Assembly: GCF_001590725.1 (NCBI RefSeq)
Contig: NZ_LQXR01000003.1
Location: 62,001-126,000 of the forward strand
Reading direction: 5' to 3'
Source: Snodgrassella sp. CFCC 13594
GTDB taxonomy: Bacteria; Pseudomonadota; Gammaproteobacteria; Burkholderiales; Neisseriaceae
Length of the DNA: 64,000 nucleotides
Shown: positions 9,228 through 20,175 of the stretch, piece after piece
Position numbering within the stretch: position 1 is the stretch's first letter
Layout: each line of letters starts with the position of its first letter
Program-made: the position numbers and the translations under genes
Notes under the pieces: model-generated
What the model was told of the DNA's origin: nothing
The model's input: the letters and a program-made list of their open reading frames with translations, nothing else
Database searches by the model: none

Positions 9228-10274
9228 CTATGCCTTGTTCTTTAGAGCTGGGCTAAACTGAATTAGGCTAAGAATTTCAAACAGTATTTGTGCTCCAGCT
9301 TGTGCTGTATTGGTGGTGCTATCGTATTGTGGTGCCACTTCAACCACATCGCCGCCAATGAAATTCAAACCTTTCAGCCCACGCAATAAAGCCAAAGCTT
9401 CTCGAGTTGTGAGTCCACCGATTTCAGGAGTGCCTGTGCCAGGCGCAAAGGCAGGGTCAAGGCAATCGACATCGAAAGATAAGTAGGTAGGCCCGTTGCC
9501 AACAATATCCCTGGCTTGCTTGATAATGTTGTCAATACCCAGTTTGGGGATATCTTCGGCATGTATAACAGTCATTCCGCTTTGATAGGAAAATTCCCAC
9601 AGATATTCAGACGAGCCTCGTATGCCAATTTGGATGGTTCGCTTAGGATCCAAAACGCCGGCTAAAACTGCATTACGGAAAGGGCCGCCATGATGAAATT
9701 TGGTTTGGTCGAATGGTCCACCAGTATCACAGTGCGCATCGAAATGAATTAAGCCAACTGCCTGAGTGGCACCCAAGGCTTGCAATACGGGAAAGGTGAC
9801 TGAATGATCCCCCCCCACACCCACTGGTATGATGTTGTGCTTTAATAGCTCACTGACAAATTTTTGAATGTTTTCATGGCTTTTCTCAAGGCGAAAGCGG
9901 CTGTTAAAAGGAACGTCGCCTATGTCGGCTACGGCAATTTCATACACCGGCGCGCATTCTAAGACATGATTATAAGGACCAATCCGCTCAATTGAACGTA
10001 GTGATCGGGGTCCAAAGCGAGCTCCTGAACGATTGGAAACACCAAGATCCATCGGCATGCCATATAAGGCTGCCTGAAGCTGGTTTAGTGAGTCTGATTC
10101 GCTATCAAATGGCAAATAGGGTGCGTTAAGTAAGGTCGGTATCCCCGCATAGGGAAATTGACGATTACCATTGGCAAAAACTTTGCTCGCTATTTTTTTA
10201 AAGATAGGGGTTTGTATGGTGTCTTTTTCTTGGCCATAAAGTAGTCGGAGTTCATCTAAATTTTTCGTTTTCAT
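9228..10274 (-). CDS. Ureohydrolase (agmatinase / guanidino-acid hydrolase family)
   Basis: A 348-aa Mn-type ureohydrolase that should split a guanidino compound into urea and an amine. The metal-ligand motifs are complete: GVGGDHSVTFP, HFDAHCDTGGPF and SFDVDCLDPAFAPGTGTPE. DLGVSNRSGARFGPRSLR is a family hallmark. The segment FHHGGPFRNAV differs from classical agmatinases, so guanidinobutyrase, guanidinopropionase or another guanidino-acid hydrolase is as likely as agmatinase. It is first in an operon with an NCS1 permease and an NTF2-like protein, and is divergent from a LysR gene. No urease and no nickel chaperone genes are seen, so I do not call it a nickel-dependent guanidine hydrolase. 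An exact uptake sequence lies inside the gene. Confidence 0.88.
   Translation of the reverse strand: MKTKNLDELRLLYGQEKDTIQTPIFKKIASKVFANGNRQFPYAGIPTLLNAPYLPFDSESDSLNQLQAALYGMPMDLGVSNRSGARFGPRSLRSIERIGPYNHVLECAPVYEIAVADIGDVPFNSRFRLEKSHENIQKFVSELLKHNIIPVGVGGDHSVTFPVLQALGATQAVGLIHFDAHCDTGGPFDQTKFHHGGPFRNAVLAGVLDPKRTIQIGIRGSSEYLWEFSYQSGMTVIHAEDIPKLGIDNIIKQARDIVGNGPTYLSFDVDCLDPAFAPGTGTPEIGGLTTREALALLRGLKGLNFIGGDVVEVAPQYDSTTNTAQAGAQILFEILSLIQFSPALKNKA
10067..10078 (+). repeat. DNA uptake sequence inside the ureohydrolase gene
   Basis: Exact AGGCTGCCTGAA within coding sequence. It suggests the cassette has been in this lineage for some time rather than arriving recently from a distant donor. Confidence 0.85.
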
Positions 10275-10363
10275 GGTTGTTCTCTAGGAATTTATCGATT
10301 CAAAGCGACTTCAATCAATTACTGTCATCAAACGCATATCATTTATAAACGGCAGAACAGACC

Positions 10364-10377
10364 TTAACAAATGTTAA
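10364..10377. promoter_or_regulatory. Candidate LysR-type operator
   Basis: TTAACAAATGTTAA is a perfect dyad and also fits the T-N11-A rule for LysR-type binding sites. It sits in the 189-base divergent region between the ureohydrolase and lysR starts, where such a regulator would bind. AT-rich sequence suitable for promoters flanks it. Confidence 0.6.
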
Positions 10378-10463
10378 TTTGATGTGTTTACCCTATGAAA
10401 TCCGATGTATTTAAATAAAATAAAATGTAGAATGAATTGGAGTAATGTGCTCGGAGAGCAAAA

Positions 10464-11369
10464 ATGCTGGATGTTTTATATAAAATGGACATCAAAGCGA
10501 TACGCAGCTTTATTGCCATCGTACAGTGTCGAGGTGTAACCGCCGCTCAGAATAAATTACATTTATCACAATCAGTGATCAGCGCCCATTTGAAACATTT
10601 GGAAGATTCACTGGAATTGAAATTGTGTCATCGGGGGCGTTCGGGGTTTGAATTAACGGAAGCAGGGCAAATGGTTTATGATATTTGCCAAGATTTCATG
10701 CAAGCTAGCGCAGATTTTAAAATTCGCCTGAGTAACTTAAAAGCGGGGCAAGACATGGTCACCGGGCATATTCGGTTGGCGGTGGCGGATGAGTTGCCTG
10801 AACGGTTTAACTTGGCATTGCAATCGGCTATTCGTGATTTATATTGTCACAATCCTGGTTTTCATTTGAGCATCCGTGTTCAGAGCCCCGAATATATGGA
10901 GCAAGGGATTGCCACAAATGAATGTGATTTGGGTGTCGGCTATTTCAGTCATCCACTGTCGATCTTGTGTTATGACGATGCGGTTACTGAAACACAGAAT
11001 TTATGTTGCGGACGTTTGCATCCTGTTTATGGTCAATCGGATGTTGCATTATCTGACCTAGAAAATCATTACGAATGGGTAGGCAGGGGTTATGACAATG
11101 ATGCAGTCAGCAATCGCCAATGCTATCCCAAAAATACCACGGCAACCGCGTTTCACATGGAAGCAACTGCTCGCTTTATTTTGGCGGGATCCCATATTGG
11201 TTTTTTACCCAGAGATTATATTGATGCTTATTTAGCTGAAGATAAAATGCGTATTTTATGCGCTGATGAAGCCACATATACCGTACACCACCAGTGGGCA
11301 TATAAACCCCATTCTTCGCGCATGGTGTTGTTGTTTATGGAAAAAATCAATACTTATTTGGGTGGCTAA
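10464..11369 (+). CDS. LysR-family transcriptional regulator
   Basis: A 301-aa LysR-type regulator. The N-terminal winged helix-turn-helix is clear: IRSFIAIVQCRGVTAAQNKL, LSQSVISAHLKHLEDSLEL, then GFELTEAGQMVYD. A substrate-binding domain follows. GGAG precedes the ATG at 10464; an ATG at 10485 is an alternative. It is transcribed away from the ureohydrolase-permease-NTF2 operon, with a T-N11-A dyad between, so it most likely controls that operon in response to the substrate or an intermediate. A strong shared terminator separates it from purA. Confidence 0.9.
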   Translation: MLDVLYKMDIKAIRSFIAIVQCRGVTAAQNKLHLSQSVISAHLKHLEDSLELKLCHRGRSGFELTEAGQMVYDICQDFMQASADFKIRLSNLKAGQDMVTGHIRLAVADELPERFNLALQSAIRDLYCHNPGFHLSIRVQSPEYMEQGIATNECDLGVGYFSHPLSILCYDDAVTETQNLCCGRLHPVYGQSDVALSDLENHYEWVGRGYDNDAVSNRQCYPKNTTATAFHMEATARFILAGSHIGFLPRDYIDAYLAEDKMRILCADEATYTVHHQWAYKPHSSRMVLLFMEKINTYLGG

Positions 11370-11452
11370 ACGAGTTGCATTGTTTCTATCTAGGCAATTT
11401 CATAAAAATGCAAATCCCACATCATGTTGCTTGAAAAAACGCTTAGGAAAAA

Positions 11453-11482
11453 TTAAACCCACATGGATTCATGTGGGTTTAA
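11453..11482. terminator. Bidirectional terminator between lysR and purA
   Basis: A perfect 13-bp stem, TTAAACCCACATG with its complement, around a GATT loop, placed between two convergent genes. Confidence 0.85.
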
Positions 11483-11498
11483 TGGGTATTGATTATTG

Positions 11499-13975
<2,477 letters not shown>

Positions 13976-14117
13976 GATATTCCTCACAAAATATGAGCCA
14001 CGCTGAATTGCAAATATTCGGCGCGGCTTAATTCATCGACAGTAAGAAGCTGTCTGAAATTGTAAAGTGCTACTTTAGCACATAATGACAAGTAGCGGCC
14101 AGTAGTGTGGTTGATGT

Positions 14118-14936
14118 TTACCAGTGTACCCAGCCGGTGGCCCAGGTCAGCAAGATTAACCCACCGAATACAATCCGATACCAAGCAAATGGGACATAAT
14201 TTTTGTGGGAAACAAATTTAAGCAATGCTTTTACTGCGATCAATGCTGCCACAAAGGCCGCCACAAAACCAACGGCGATTAAAGATACATCTTCAGCTGT
14301 GAATTCATGGATGTGTTTGAGGATATCAAAAGTGGTAGCAGCAATCATCACAGGTACCGCCAAAAAGAATGAAAATTCAGTGGCTGCTTTGCGTTCCAAG
14401 CCCCACAACATGCCACCCATGATGGTGCTGCCTGAACGAGATGTACCTGGAACCAAAGCCAATACTTGCGCGAGCCCGACCACCAATGCGTCGCGAGGAC
14501 GCATATCATCTACGCTCATGACTTTGGGTATGCGGGTGCTTTGGCGTTTTTCGATCCATAAGATCACCAAACCACCAATCACCAAAGCCGTGGCAACAGT
14601 CACGGGGTTAAATAAATAGAGCTTGATTTGTTTGCTAAAAATTAAGCCAACGATGGCTGCGGGAATAAATGCAATTGCCAAATTCAGCACAAACCGGTTG
14701 GTGGCGCGCTCCTTGCCAATATGCGTGATGACGTGCGCGAAGCGGTGTTTGTATTCATACACCACCGCCAAAACCGCCCCCAACTGAATGGCGATTTCAA
14801 AAACTTTGCCATTACTTTCAAAATTGAGCAAATCACCCACAACGATTAAGTGACCAGTGCTGGACACTGGCAAAAATTCGGTTAGGCCTTCTACAACCCC
14901 TAAAATCAAGGCTTTGATTACCAATAATATATCCAT
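14118..14936 (-). CDS. uppP: Undecaprenyl-diphosphatase
   Basis: Integral membrane enzyme (BacA/UppP) that dephosphorylates undecaprenyl diphosphate so the lipid carrier can be reused for cell-wall synthesis; it also affects bacitracin resistance. The start [20 protein letters not shown] at 14936 gives 272 aa, the usual size. Both conserved active-site motifs are present: [15 protein letters not shown] and [15 protein letters not shown]. Several hydrophobic helices are visible. It lies between hisZ and dsbA on the same strand, with a terminator after dsbA. Confidence 0.97.
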   Translation of the reverse strand: MDILLVIKALILGVVEGLTEFLPVSSTGHLIVVGDLLNFESNGKVFEIAIQLGAVLAVVYEYKHRFAHVITHIGKERATNRFVLNLAIAFIPAAIVGLIFSKQIKLYLFNPVTVATALVIGGLVILWIEKRQSTRIPKVMSVDDMRPRDALVVGLAQVLALVPGTSRSGSTIMGGMLWGLERKAATEFSFFLAVPVMIAATTFDILKHIHEFTAEDVSLIAVGFVAAFVAALIAVKALLKFVSHKNYVPFAWYRIVFGGLILLTWATGWVHW

Positions 14937-14981
14937 TTGAAACCCGATTGAATGGCAGCAGTGGGCTGCCTGAATGAGAAA

Positions 14982-15003
14982 AGGTGCGCCTGTTGGCACA
15001 CCT
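14982..15003 (-). terminator. Terminator after dsbA
   Basis: AGGTGTGC and GCGCACCT (minus strand) pair around a 6-base loop and are followed by TTTTC. Confidence 0.75.
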
Positions 15004-15022
15004 GTATTCATGCAAGATGCAA

Positions 15023-15709
15023 TCAGCGGTTGGCGGCTTGTGCCAAAGACGCCCCAATGCTTTTAGGCAATACACGTGGTGCCGCAGCTTTCATGCCACG
15101 TTCTTGACGCACTTTGGCAACCAAATCATCAATTACTTGCATGTCTTTATTAAAATTGCCACTCCAATTGACTTGATATTTGCCACCAATAATCACCGTG
15201 GGCGTGGCAGTGATGTTGTACTTGGTGGTTAATTCTTGCATTTGTTTGGCTTCAGTCAGGCTTTTGGGTGCATTGTATGCAGCCAGCAATTTTTTACCGT
15301 CAAAACCAGTTTGTTTGTTGGCCCAGTCTTTGAATGTGGCTTCATTGCTCAAATCCAATTGCTGCCGGAAAAATGCGTTGAAAATGGCGGGTGTTGCTTG
15401 GTTGTACAAACCCGAATCATTGACCGCAGCTGCGATGCGTGCGAAGGTCATGAAAGAAGGGTCCCAAACCACATGAATCGGTCGTAAATACGTATCACTG
15501 GCGAATGTTTTGCTGTGTTTCAGCATCACAGGATCTAAATCATTGCAATGGGGGCATTTGTACCAAAAAAATTGTGCCACTTCAACTTTGCCTGGTTGGC
15601 TTTGCGGCATTGTTTTAGGCAATACAGTGTAGTTTACCCCTTCGGTGGCGCCATAAGCTACGCCCATTGTACCCACCAGCGTGGCCATCAGTAGAGCTAT
15701 TTTTTTCAT
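15023..15709 (-). CDS. dsbA: Thiol:disulfide interchange protein DsbA
   Basis: Periplasmic oxidase that introduces disulfide bonds. The 228-aa precursor has a clear signal peptide ([20 protein letters not shown], cleavage near Ala-Thr-Glu). The thioredoxin-fold active site is CPHC, in [15 protein letters not shown]. The cis-proline segment is [27 protein letters not shown] provides the ribosome binding site. In Neisseria, dsbA-type genes also lie near comM, as here. The membrane partner dsbB is not in the window. Confidence 0.95.
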   Translation of the reverse strand: MKKIALLMATLVGTMGVAYGATEGVNYTVLPKTMPQSQPGKVEVAQFFWYKCPHCNDLDPVMLKHSKTFASDTYLRPIHVVWDPSFMTFARIAAAVNDSGLYNQATPAIFNAFFRQQLDLSNEATFKDWANKQTGFDGKKLLAAYNAPKSLTEAKQMQELTTKYNITATPTVIIGGKYQVNWSGNFNKDMQVIDDLVAKVRQERGMKAAAPRVLPKSIGASLAQAANR

Positions 15710-15777
15710 GTTGTAATCCTAATAATCATTCACAAAAAACAAAAAACAAAAAGCGTTTACTCACGTGCTCAGTAGTT

Positions 15778-16479
15778 TTAGGGAGCAGTACGCATCAAGC
15801 TGGGTATATTGTGCTGCTTGAGTTGGCGGCTGACGGCATCGGCTTGGTTACGATTCAAATTGTCGGTTTGAATTCGATAAACGGTGTTGCCATTGACCTT
15901 AGCGCTGTGAATGGCAGTATCGATGCCCAGCATCGCCAGTTTGGCGCGTTGGGCATCCGCATCCGCGCGGTTACTGTAGGAGCCGATTTGTAACAAAACT
16001 TTGCTGCCTGTATTGGCAGGCTTAGCCGCTTGTTGCGCTTTTTGCTGTGCTTTTTCCAAGCTGCCACTATTGAGAATGGCTTCAGGTGAGGGTTTCGTGC
16101 TTTGCCCTGCGTTATTTGTAGTTGGTTTTTTTGTAGGGGCGGCCTGGTGCGACGGATTGTGATGAGTGCTTGGGGCTTTGATTGGCGGGTGGGGAGCTGG
16201 CGCCACTGTGGCGGGTGTGGTTTCGGTTTCACTGCTTGATAATGCAGTGGTTTCGCTGGCGTCACTGGCGGCCAAAGGGTTTGGCGCGGAAGCGCTGGGT
16301 GCACTTGTGGGCGTCAGGATTTCAGGTGCGGAAGGCTCGAGCCGCACTTCAGGCTGTTTGAAATCCGACTTGCCTTTATTTAGGAAAAATAAAATGCCAG
16401 CAATGATTAGTGTGGCCAATATCAAGCCGATAATAAAGCCGGAAAGTCCTTTGCCGGCCTGAGCGTAGCGGGTTTTCAT
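15778..16479 (-). CDS. SPOR-domain inner-membrane protein (FtsN-like)
   Basis: A 233-aa bitopic protein: a short cytoplasmic start (MKTRYAQAGKGLSGF), one membrane helix (FIIGLILATLIIAGILFFL), a long periplasmic linker rich in Ala, Pro, Ser and Thr, and a C-terminal SPOR domain (LLQIGSYSNRADADAQRAKL ... VYRIQTDNLNRNQADAVSRQL). SPOR domains bind denuded peptidoglycan at the division site. The layout resembles FtsN but without a recognised essential helix, so I leave the symbol blank. The start is uncertain: ATGs at 16512, 16491, 16488 and 16485 are also in frame. It lies between comM and dsbA. Confidence 0.82.
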   Translation of the reverse strand: MKTRYAQAGKGLSGFIIGLILATLIIAGILFFLNKGKSDFKQPEVRLEPSAPEILTPTSAPSASAPNPLAASDASETTALSSSETETTPATVAPAPHPPIKAPSTHHNPSHQAAPTKKPTTNNAGQSTKPSPEAILNSGSLEKAQQKAQQAAKPANTGSKVLLQIGSYSNRADADAQRAKLAMLGIDTAIHSAKVNGNTVYRIQTDNLNRNQADAVSRQLKQHNIPSLMRTAP

Positions 16480-16585
16480 AGTCATCATCATGTTCAATTT
16501 AAATCGGAGCATATTCTAACAAACCCACACACAAAAGGCTTGTTGGAATCACTGGGGTTTACGCGCTTTTGCGAAGATTGGGTAA

Positions 16586-18079
16586 TTATAAGGCACGACG
16601 AAAGCCAATGGCACGCAGTACATGCGCGTTTTGAACCTCGTCTTCCTCTTGTAGATCGGCCAAGGTGCGTGCGATGGACAATAATCGATGAAAGCTGCGC
16701 GCAGATAAAGCCAGTTTTTCTATGCTTTGTGCTAATACCTGACGTGTGTCTTGACTGACCATGGCTAATTCATCCAGTTCCCGATTGTTGAGCGCAGCAT
16801 TGATTTTGCCTTGGCGTTCGTGTTGTCTAGCCCGAGCGGCCAAGACGCGTTTCTTGACCTCAGCGCTGCTTTCTCCTGCGGTGATAGTGTCTAGATCAGC
16901 TGCTGCAAGCGTGGGCACTTCAATGGTTAAGTCGATGCGATCCAATAAAGGGCCAGAAATTTTATTGCGGTAGCGGGCAATGGCTTCTGGGGTGCAACGG
17001 CAGGGTTTAGTGGGGTGTCCTAGATAGCCGCATGGGCAAGGATTCATGGCCGCAATCAATTGGAATTGTGCTGGAAATGTGGCCTGCTTGGCGGCGCGGG
17101 AAATATGGATTTCGCCGCTTTCTAAAGGTTCACGCAGCATCTCTAAAACTTTACGATCAAATTCAGGCAGCTCATCCAAAAATAAGACACCATGGTGGGC
17201 TAAGGAGATTTCACCTGGCTGCGGATTCGACCCACCGCCGACCAGTGCTACGGCTGAGGCGCTGTGATGTGGGGTGCGGAACGGCCTTGTGTCTGACAAT
17301 TCAGACTGAGAGTGAAGCAGTGATTGCAGGGCCCATACACTGGTGAGTTCTGCATTTGTGAGTGGCGGTAAAATGCTGGGTAAACGGTGGGCCAGCATGG
17401 ATTTACCCGTGCCAGGCGGCCCCATCATCAAAAGGCTGTGTCCGCCTGCGGCTGCGATTTCCAATGCTAAGCGCGCGGTCTGTTGGCCGCGCACCTCGGC
17501 CAAATCTGGCAACGCAACTGAATTGACATGATGGATGGGCGATTCAGACTGGATTTGTGGTAATGAGGTGATGCCATTAAGGTGTGCACTGATTTGGGCG
17601 AGCGTATGTGCACCATAGACTATGGCTTGCTGTAATAGGGCTGCCTGAATGGCATTATCGTGTGGCAATAGAAAAGCACGTTGTTTGGCTATGCTTTGTG
17701 CCACCATCGCAATCACGCCGCGGATGGGGCGTAATTGCCCAGACAAGCCCAATTCTCCGGCAAATTCATAATTGGCCAGCTGCGGGCAAGTAATTTGTCC
17801 GGATGCGGCCAAAATAGCAATGGCAATGGGTAAGTCAAAACGACCCGATTCTTTGGGCAAATCTGCGGGGGCGAGGTTAACAGTGATTTTCTTGGCGGGA
17901 AAATCGAAGCCAGATTCCACAATGGCAGCGCGGACGCGGTCTCGGCTTTCCTTGACCTCGGTGTCTGGTAGGCCCACGATGTTAAATGCGGGCAGGCCGT
18001 TGGCCAGATGAGCCTCCACTTCCACCGATGGCGCACTCATGCCATCTAAAGCGCGACTGAAGACCATCGCCAAGGTCAT
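16586..18079 (-). CDS. comM: YifB/ComM family Mg-chelatase-like AAA+ protein
   Basis: ComM is a hexameric AAA+ helicase that promotes branch migration during natural transformation. The 497 aa fit. An N-terminal Lon-like domain (GLPAFNIVGLPDTEVKESRD) is followed by Walker A GPPGTGKSMLA, Walker B GVLFLDELPEF, and the zinc-type CPCGYLGHPTKPCRC. The C-terminal domain includes SARSFHRLLSIARTLADL. It fits a naturally competent organism with many uptake sequences. Its start lies 12 bases from the ubiK stop. Confidence 0.95.
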   Translation of the reverse strand: MTLAMVFSRALDGMSAPSVEVEAHLANGLPAFNIVGLPDTEVKESRDRVRAAIVESGFDFPAKKITVNLAPADLPKESGRFDLPIAIAILAASGQITCPQLANYEFAGELGLSGQLRPIRGVIAMVAQSIAKQRAFLLPHDNAIQAALLQQAIVYGAHTLAQISAHLNGITSLPQIQSESPIHHVNSVALPDLAEVRGQQTARLALEIAAAGGHSLLMMGPPGTGKSMLAHRLPSILPPLTNAELTSVWALQSLLHSQSELSDTRPFRTPHHSASAVALVGGGSNPQPGEISLAHHGVLFLDELPEFDRKVLEMLREPLESGEIHISRAAKQATFPAQFQLIAAMNPCPCGYLGHPTKPCRCTPEAIARYRNKISGPLLDRIDLTIEVPTLAAADLDTITAGESSAEVKKRVLAARARQHERQGKINAALNNRELDELAMVSQDTRQVLAQSIEKLALSARSFHRLLSIARTLADLQEEDEVQNAHVLRAIGFRRAL

Positions 18080-18091
18080 GGTTGGCTCACA

Positions 18092-18376
18092 TCAAGCTTG
18101 AGGGTTGTGGTTGTCGGTGTCCACTTTGGCGCCATCATGCTCAACCAAACGTGATTCCAACGCTGCGACTTGTGCTTCCAACTGAGCCAGTTTTTCACGG
18201 GTTTTGAGTAGCACTTGTTGCTGAATATCGAATTCTTCGCGGGTAACCAAATCCATGCGGGTAAAGGCGCTGCCCAACATGGCTTTGACATTTTTTTCAA
18301 CATCTTTGACCGGGCTGTTGTCTATGGTGTCGCCCAATTTATTGGCGATTTCGTCGAATAATTTTTTGCCCAACAT
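18092..18376 (-). CDS. ubiK: Ubiquinone biosynthesis accessory factor UbiK (YqiC)
   Basis: A 94-aa protein of the BMFP/UbiK family, which assists the Ubi complex in aerobic ubiquinone synthesis. The start MLGKKLFDEIANKLGDTID at 18376 has a good ribosome binding site (AAGGATATCGCT). The C-terminal half is a coiled coil (REEFDIQQQVLLKTREKLAQ, LEAQVAALESRL), as in E. coli UbiK. The open frame continues upstream to 18445, but those residues do not fit the family. It lies just upstream of comM. Confidence 0.88.
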   Translation of the reverse strand: MLGKKLFDEIANKLGDTIDNSPVKDVEKNVKAMLGSAFTRMDLVTREEFDIQQQVLLKTREKLAQLEAQVAALESRLVEHDGAKVDTDNHNPQA

Positions 18377-18457
18377 AGCGATATCCTTTGGTGGTGTTTT
18401 GCAGTTGATGGTGTCATTGTAAAGGCGATGTGAAACTGGGCGCAACGTGCAATGCCT

Positions 18458-18907
18458 TTAAGGCGCAGTAAACACAATATTGTAATGCTGGCCATCTAAG
18501 GCCAAATCACCCAGAAAATCATTGCGTTCATCCACGCACAGTGGCAGCACCGCATTTTTGGCTAACCACACACCTTGGCCTTGAGGCTTGAATTCAAATA
18601 AATTAAAGCCCAAATCCATGTTGCGCATGGCAAAGTGAATGGTGATGCGCTGTACTTGAGGCGACACATGAGTGAGATACAAGTTGAATGGTTTGGTCAC
18701 ATCCTGAGGTGGGGTAAAGCGGATGACAGCGCCACCGGGTAACGTGCAGCCTTGACGTACGTCACAATCCGCTAACGTGCTTTGTGCATCATTGCGGCTG
18801 GATTGCCAGAGCAGCAAACCAATACTGATTGGGATCAGCAATACAAAAGCCACCATGCCCCAGAGCAGGGGTTTGCGCATGGTTGATGATGGATTTTGGG
18901 CGGTCAT
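18458..18907 (-). CDS. Inner-membrane protein of unknown function
   Basis: I do not recognise this 149-aa protein. It has a short N-terminus, one membrane helix (LLWGMVAFVLLIPISIGLLL, about residues 14-33), then a roughly 115-residue domain that should face the periplasm. That part has three cysteines (CDVRQGC and LCVDER) and beta-strand-like segments (VQRITIHFAMRNMDLGFNLF). The paired CDVRQGC cysteines could form a disulfide. It lies between ubiK and the mutT fusion on the same strand. No function is proposed. Confidence 0.7.
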   Translation of the reverse strand: MTAQNPSSTMRKPLLWGMVAFVLLIPISIGLLLWQSSRNDAQSTLADCDVRQGCTLPGGAVIRFTPPQDVTKPFNLYLTHVSPQVQRITIHFAMRNMDLGFNLFEFKPQGQGVWLAKNAVLPLCVDERNDFLGDLALDGQHYNIVFTAP

Positions 18908-18950
18908 GATTTTTTAAACCAATTGTTGTGATTAAAACGCACCAGGGTTT

Positions 18951-19754
18951 TCAGGCAACTTGAAGTGTGTCATCTACGATGCAGCCATGTATTCCAGCTT
19001 GGCACCAAAATACACGGTGTTGTTCAACCATGGCCTTTGTTGCCAATGGCAGCACTGGAATACTGACACCTTCATGTAGTAAAGCCAGGAGGGCTTGATT
19101 ATCTGCCTCATTATTAACGGGCCACACCACAGCCGCTACATCTTGTAGCAATGGCCATTGCTGCACATTGTTGCACACAGCCCATATTTGCGTCACAGGG
19201 TAGTGTTGTTGGGCAAGACCTAATTCTTCACTGGCCACCAGCAAGCCTTGGTACCGTTTTTCGGCTGCTCGCCAAGGTTGCACGCGAAAATCATGCTCAC
19301 TGCTGCTGGCTTGAAAACCTGTATTCAGGCTGCCTGAAAGATCGCTGGGGATCGACAATGCAGTCAATAATGCTGCATTGGCAGGCAGCATGGGTGATAC
19401 GGTATAGTGGTTTGCTTGTTGCCAGCACCACTCTTGCCCTTCACGTGCCTGTAATGGGCCTTGCCAGTCACCCGCGCCTACACGAAAAAAATGCAGGTGA
19501 ACCCGAGCATGCTCGTAATCGTGAATTTTGGTTAGCCACGGCGTGGCACCCAAAATAGTGACACCCAGTTCTTCTTGAAACTCACGTTGTAAAGCCGAAA
19601 ATAAGGTTTCTCCGGATTCTACTTTGCCGCCAGCAAATTCCCAATAGCCTGCGTAGGGCTTACCAGCGGGCCGGGAACTGAGTAAAACGGCACCATCTTG
19701 GCGGTATAGTATGCCCACGACCACTTCTACCAGTGTGCGCTGTGTTTGCGGCAT
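18951..19754 (-). CDS. MutT-type Nudix protein with C-terminal ThiE-like domain
   Basis: A 267-aa two-domain protein. The N-terminal part is a MutT-like Nudix hydrolase that should clear oxidised nucleotides (box GGKVESGETLFSALQREFQE, then ELGV). From about residue 150 a second domain resembles the thiamine-phosphate-synthase-like half of MutT fusions known from Neisseria and Pseudomonas. It has no obvious ThiE active site (no clear pyrophosphate motif) and looks degenerate. The start overlaps the acpS stop by one base (TAATG), so the two are coupled. An exact uptake sequence lies inside. Confidence 0.85.
   Translation of the reverse strand: MPQTQRTLVEVVVGILYRQDGAVLLSSRPAGKPYAGYWEFAGGKVESGETLFSALQREFQEELGVTILGATPWLTKIHDYEHARVHLHFFRVGAGDWQGPLQAREGQEWCWQQANHYTVSPMLPANAALLTALSIPSDLSGSLNTGFQASSSEHDFRVQPWRAAEKRYQGLLVASEELGLAQQHYPVTQIWAVCNNVQQWPLLQDVAAVVWPVNNEADNQALLALLHEGVSIPVLPLATKAMVEQHRVFWCQAGIHGCIVDDTLQVA
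19327..19338 (+). repeat. DNA uptake sequence inside the mutT fusion gene
   Basis: Exact AGGCTGCCTGAA. Confidence 0.85.
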
Positions 19755-20143
19755 TATTCAATACTCATTTCCGCAATGACAAAGGCCACTACTTGATCGA
19801 TTTCATCACTCAAGCTGAGGTGCACTTTACCAATGCCTTTTTCAGCCAACCATTGTTGCAATGCTGGTTCACAAATGAATTCAGGGCGACCCAATTCATC
19901 GTGGCCGATACCGATGTTGCGCAGGCTCACGGGGCTGCGCAAACCCGTGTGCACGGCTTTCGCAAAAGCCTCTTTGGCGGCGAATCGTTTGGCTAAAAAC
20001 AACACAGGATTGCTGGCAGAAGGCCACTCCAATGATTCAATGCGTGACAGAATTTTTTCGGCCACCGCATTTGCGCCGTAATTTTTACACATTTTGCCGA
20101 TGCGGCTGATGGTGACCAAATCGGTACCGATGCCATAAATCAT
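19754..20143 (-). CDS. acpS: Holo-[acyl-carrier-protein] synthase
   Basis: Transfers 4'-phosphopantetheine from CoA to acyl carrier protein. The 129 aa and the opening MIYGIGTDLVTISRI with the catalytic Asp are typical, as are FLAKRFAAKEAFAKA and IGIGHDELGRPEF. AAAGGATTTGGCC precedes the ATG at 20143. The gene follows pdxJ, the common pdxJ-acpS order, and overlaps the mutT fusion start. Confidence 0.96.
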   Translation of the reverse strand: MIYGIGTDLVTISRIGKMCKNYGANAVAEKILSRIESLEWPSASNPVLFLAKRFAAKEAFAKAVHTGLRSPVSLRNIGIGHDELGRPEFICEPALQQWLAEKGIGKVHLSLSDEIDQVVAFVIAEMSIE

Positions 20144-20175
20144 GGCCAAATCCTTTTTTATTTGATTATGGTTAT

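Noticed and set aside
9228..10274. Nickel-dependent guanidine hydrolase as the identity of the ureohydrolase
   Set aside because: No HypA/HypB-like nickel chaperone genes or guanidine riboswitch are visible; the general ureohydrolase call is as far as the sequence goes.
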